Source: CAADGY01 sp900696665 (GTDB lineage Bacteria > Acidobacteriota > Terriglobia > Bryobacterales > Bryobacteraceae). From it: a DNA stretch of 64,000 bases. Of this stretch, positions 62,323 through 64,000 are shown one piece after another. The notes below the pieces were generated by a model. The model saw only the letters and a list, made by a program, of their open reading frames with translations. It searched no databases and had not been told where the DNA came from. Position numbers and translations under genes: made by a program. Where the stretch lies: assembly GCA_035063885.1 (NCBI GenBank), contig JAPSFM010000005.1, positions 1 through 64,000 on the forward strand. The letters run 5' to 3'. Positions within the stretch are counted from its first letter, which is position 1. The number at the start of each line of letters is the position of its first letter.

Positions 62323-64000
62323 CTACTGCTGGTTAACAGGTGTGGCGGAATTTTCCCGCGCCAGGCGCACCCTGGCGTTTTCCAGCTTTTTCTGAATCTT
62401 CGCGATCTCTTGCGGGTCCTGTTCGGAGGGAGCACTCGCCCTCCATTCACGCAAAGAGAGTTCCCACTGCGCGATCGCTTCTTTCAGTTTCCCCTGTTGG
62501 AAGTAGACATCGGCCAGATGCTCCCTCACGGTTGGATCGCGGCCGGCTTTATCGAGCGCGCGCAGCAGAAAATCCTCAGCCTTGTCGAGCTTGCCCATCC
62601 GGTAGTAGACCCAGCCCATGCTATCCAGGTAAGCGCCGTTGTTCGGCTCCTTGTCCAGCGCTTTCACGATAAGGTCGTGCGCTTCCTGAAGTCTTACGTT
62701 GCGGTCGGCCAGCATGTATCCGAGATAGTTTAAAGCCGAGGAATTCTCCGGGTTCATTTCCAGAACCTTGCGGAATTCGGCTTCGGAAGCGTCGTATTGC
62801 TTCATGCGCTCATACATGGCGCCGCGCGTAAAATGAATTGCCTCCTTCTCCTCATTGGTGCTGGAAAGCTTGTCGGCCTGCTCCACTGCTTCCTTCATCG
62901 CGGTGTAGTTTTTAGCCTTCTCCCAGACCTGTGCGATGGAGAGGTAGATCTCGCGGTCCGCCTTGCCGTCCATCAGCTTCTTCAGCTCGCTTACCGCCTG
63001 CTCCGGGTTGCCAAGGTCCGCAAGCAAAGAGGCGCGAACGGCGCCGAGCACTCGGTCATTGGGGTACCTCTGAATCGCCGCGTCCGCTTCCTGCCGGGCC
63101 TTGGTGTAATCCTTTGCCGCCCGCCACGTATCGATGATATGTGCCGATGCTCTGGGACCTAACTCGTCGTCCAGTTGCGCCAGTTCCTGGAAGGCTTCCA
63201 CCGCTTCAGCGGGTTGGTCGATCGATCGGTACATCATGCCGAGCCGCTCCAAAAGCGCGGCACGGTTGCCTTTTTCGCTCGCGTTGTAAAACCGCTTTGC
63301 CGACGCTGCGAGTATGGCGGTGAGTTTTTCGATCGCCTCTTTTGTCCTGTCTTCCGCATCCAGAAGATTGACTTCGTTGTATTGCACCTCGAGGTTTTCA
63401 GGCTGCAGTTTCAGGGCTTGCTTGCTGGCCTCGTGCGCTTTCGTAAAATCCCGCTTCTGCCGGTAAATCTGCGAAATCCGAAGCTGCACCTGGTAATCCT
63501 TGGGATCTTCGGCCGCGAGGTCACTATAGAGTTTCAGCGCCTCGTCGTACTGATCCGACAGCAGAAGATCCTGCGCCAGCCCGCGGCGGATGTCACCGTT
63601 TTCCGGTGCAAGCTTCAGCGCCTGTTTCAACGTTTCCGCCGCCAGGGCATATTCGCGCATCTGTTCGTAACTGCCGGCAAGAGCCATCAGAGTTCGCAGA
63701 GAGGGGTTCTTGTCCGCCACTTTCTGCAGCATCTCAACCGCCCGTTTGCTGTCGCCCAAATCCGCATAAACCATCGCGAGTCCGGCCATTGCATCTTCGT
63801 TATCGGGCTCAAACTCAAGAATCTTTGCGTAAGCCTTCTCGGCTTCCACGGAATTCTGCGTGATTTTGTGGAGTCTGCCCAGCATCAGCCAGGTATCGGC
63901 ATCTTTGGGGGCCTGCTCGGCGATCTTTTGGTACTGCTCGATCGCCTTCTTTGCCATCCCCTCGTCGACCTTGTTTTGCTGTGGGTCGCCGATCATGCGC
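62323..64000 (-). CDS. TPR-repeat protein (N-terminus outside the window)
   Basis: At least 557 aa of tandem tetratricopeptide repeats (units such as DTWLMLGRLHKI, AMAGLAMVYADLGD, SALNYLGYMLADRN and AYLDSMGWVYYRMGKLDKAEDFL), with about 15 repeats by eye. The frame continues off the right edge, so the start, and any signal peptide, is not visible. The highly conserved late part resembles BepA/PilF-type TPR proteins of the envelope, but no partner is known. It is convergent with glnD. Confidence 0.85.
   Translation of the reverse strand, partial: RMIGDPQQNKVDEGMAKKAIEQYQKIAEQAPKDADTWLMLGRLHKITQNSVEAEKAYAKILEFEPDNEDAMAGLAMVYADLGDSKRAVEMLQKVADKNPSLRTLMALAGSYEQMREYALAAETLKQALKLAPENGDIRRGLAQDLLLSDQYDEALKLYSDLAAEDPKDYQVQLRISQIYRQKRDFTKAHEASKQALKLQPENLEVQYNEVNLLDAEDRTKEAIEKLTAILAASAKRFYNASEKGNRAALLERLGMMYRSIDQPAEAVEAFQELAQLDDELGPRASAHIIDTWRAAKDYTKARQEADAAIQRYPNDRVLGAVRASLLADLGNPEQAVSELKKLMDGKADREIYLSIAQVWEKAKNYTAMKEAVEQADKLSSTNEEKEAIHFTRGAMYERMKQYDASEAEFRKVLEMNPENSSALNYLGYMLADRNVRLQEAHDLIVKALDKEPNNGAYLDSMGWVYYRMGKLDKAEDFLLRALDKAGRDPTVREHLADVYFQQGKLKEAIAQWELSLREWRASAPSEQDPQEIAKIQKKLENARVRLARENSATPVNQQ

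Noticed and set aside
1..64000. CRISPR arrays, tRNA/rRNA genes, insertion sequences, prophage or integrons
   Set aside because: No regular direct-repeat arrays, cloverleaf-like sequences, transposase motifs or phage structural genes were found by reading. A tRNAscan or IS search would settle it.

Overview
The window looks like chromosomal DNA of a Gram-negative soil or sediment bacterium, most likely an Acidobacteriota member near Bryobacterales/Solibacter. This is an inference. It rests on the moderately high GC (judged by eye), lipid A synthesis (lpxB), a carboxypeptidase-regulatory-domain TonB receptor of the Oar-like type abundant in that group, many normally cytosolic enzyme families carrying Sec or Tat signals, PQQ-type sugar dehydrogenase, and heavy use of TTG/GTG starts. 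The DNA is densely coding. I see no tRNA, rRNA, CRISPR array, insertion sequence or prophage.

Layout. 1-5304: secreted unknown protein, Tat-exported sulfide:quinone oxidoreductase-like flavoprotein, a divergent pair of SelA/DgaE-like PLP enzyme and amidohydrolase (both with export signals), then a broken outer-membrane beta-barrel gene. 5352-11131: tldD-tldE, followed by membrane and secreted proteins of unknown function and a DUF167 protein. 11212-13054: Tat-exported metallo-beta-lactamase-fold hydrolase and a DsbA-like protein. 13120-19955: a complete tripartite RND efflux operon led by its own TetR regulator, with three tandem operator-like repeats over its promoter. 19981-22720: DUF5996, fabI and an exported Gfo/Idh oxidoreductase. 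22732-26705: recG, rsmD, argD-like. 26761-33425: ManC-type guanylyltransferase, lepB and the classic ffh-rpsP-khpA-rimM-trmD-rplS-rnhB translation/secretion operon. 33542-39857: a catalytically dead M1-peptidase-like protein, lpxB, an unknown protein, and an MrfA-type repair helicase.

39956-49021: PilZ and PGPGW membrane proteins, then eight closely packed minus-strand genes (rlmB, ggt, TIM-barrel isomerase, asnS, arginase, ddl, S41 protease, and a 53-aa basic protein read from a TGATG junction). 49083-51088: enoyl-CoA hydratase-like protein and an MFS transporter. 51060-54324: PQQ-type sugar dehydrogenase, heptaheme cytochrome and a single-ring Clp-type AAA+ unfoldase fused to a response-regulator receiver domain. 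54591-62267: Oar-like TonB receptor and the nitrogen-control set amt-glnK-glnD. 62323 to the edge: the C-terminal part of a long TPR protein.

The most unusual items are the AAA+-receiver fusion, the M1 pseudopeptidase in which all four active-site residues are replaced at exact family spacing, the exported PLP-enzyme/amidohydrolase pair, the triple TetR operator, and a short motif shared upstream of the two repair helicases recG and mrfA. Names given without reservation rest on motifs read directly from the sequence; family assignments without motifs are from general resemblance and are marked as such.
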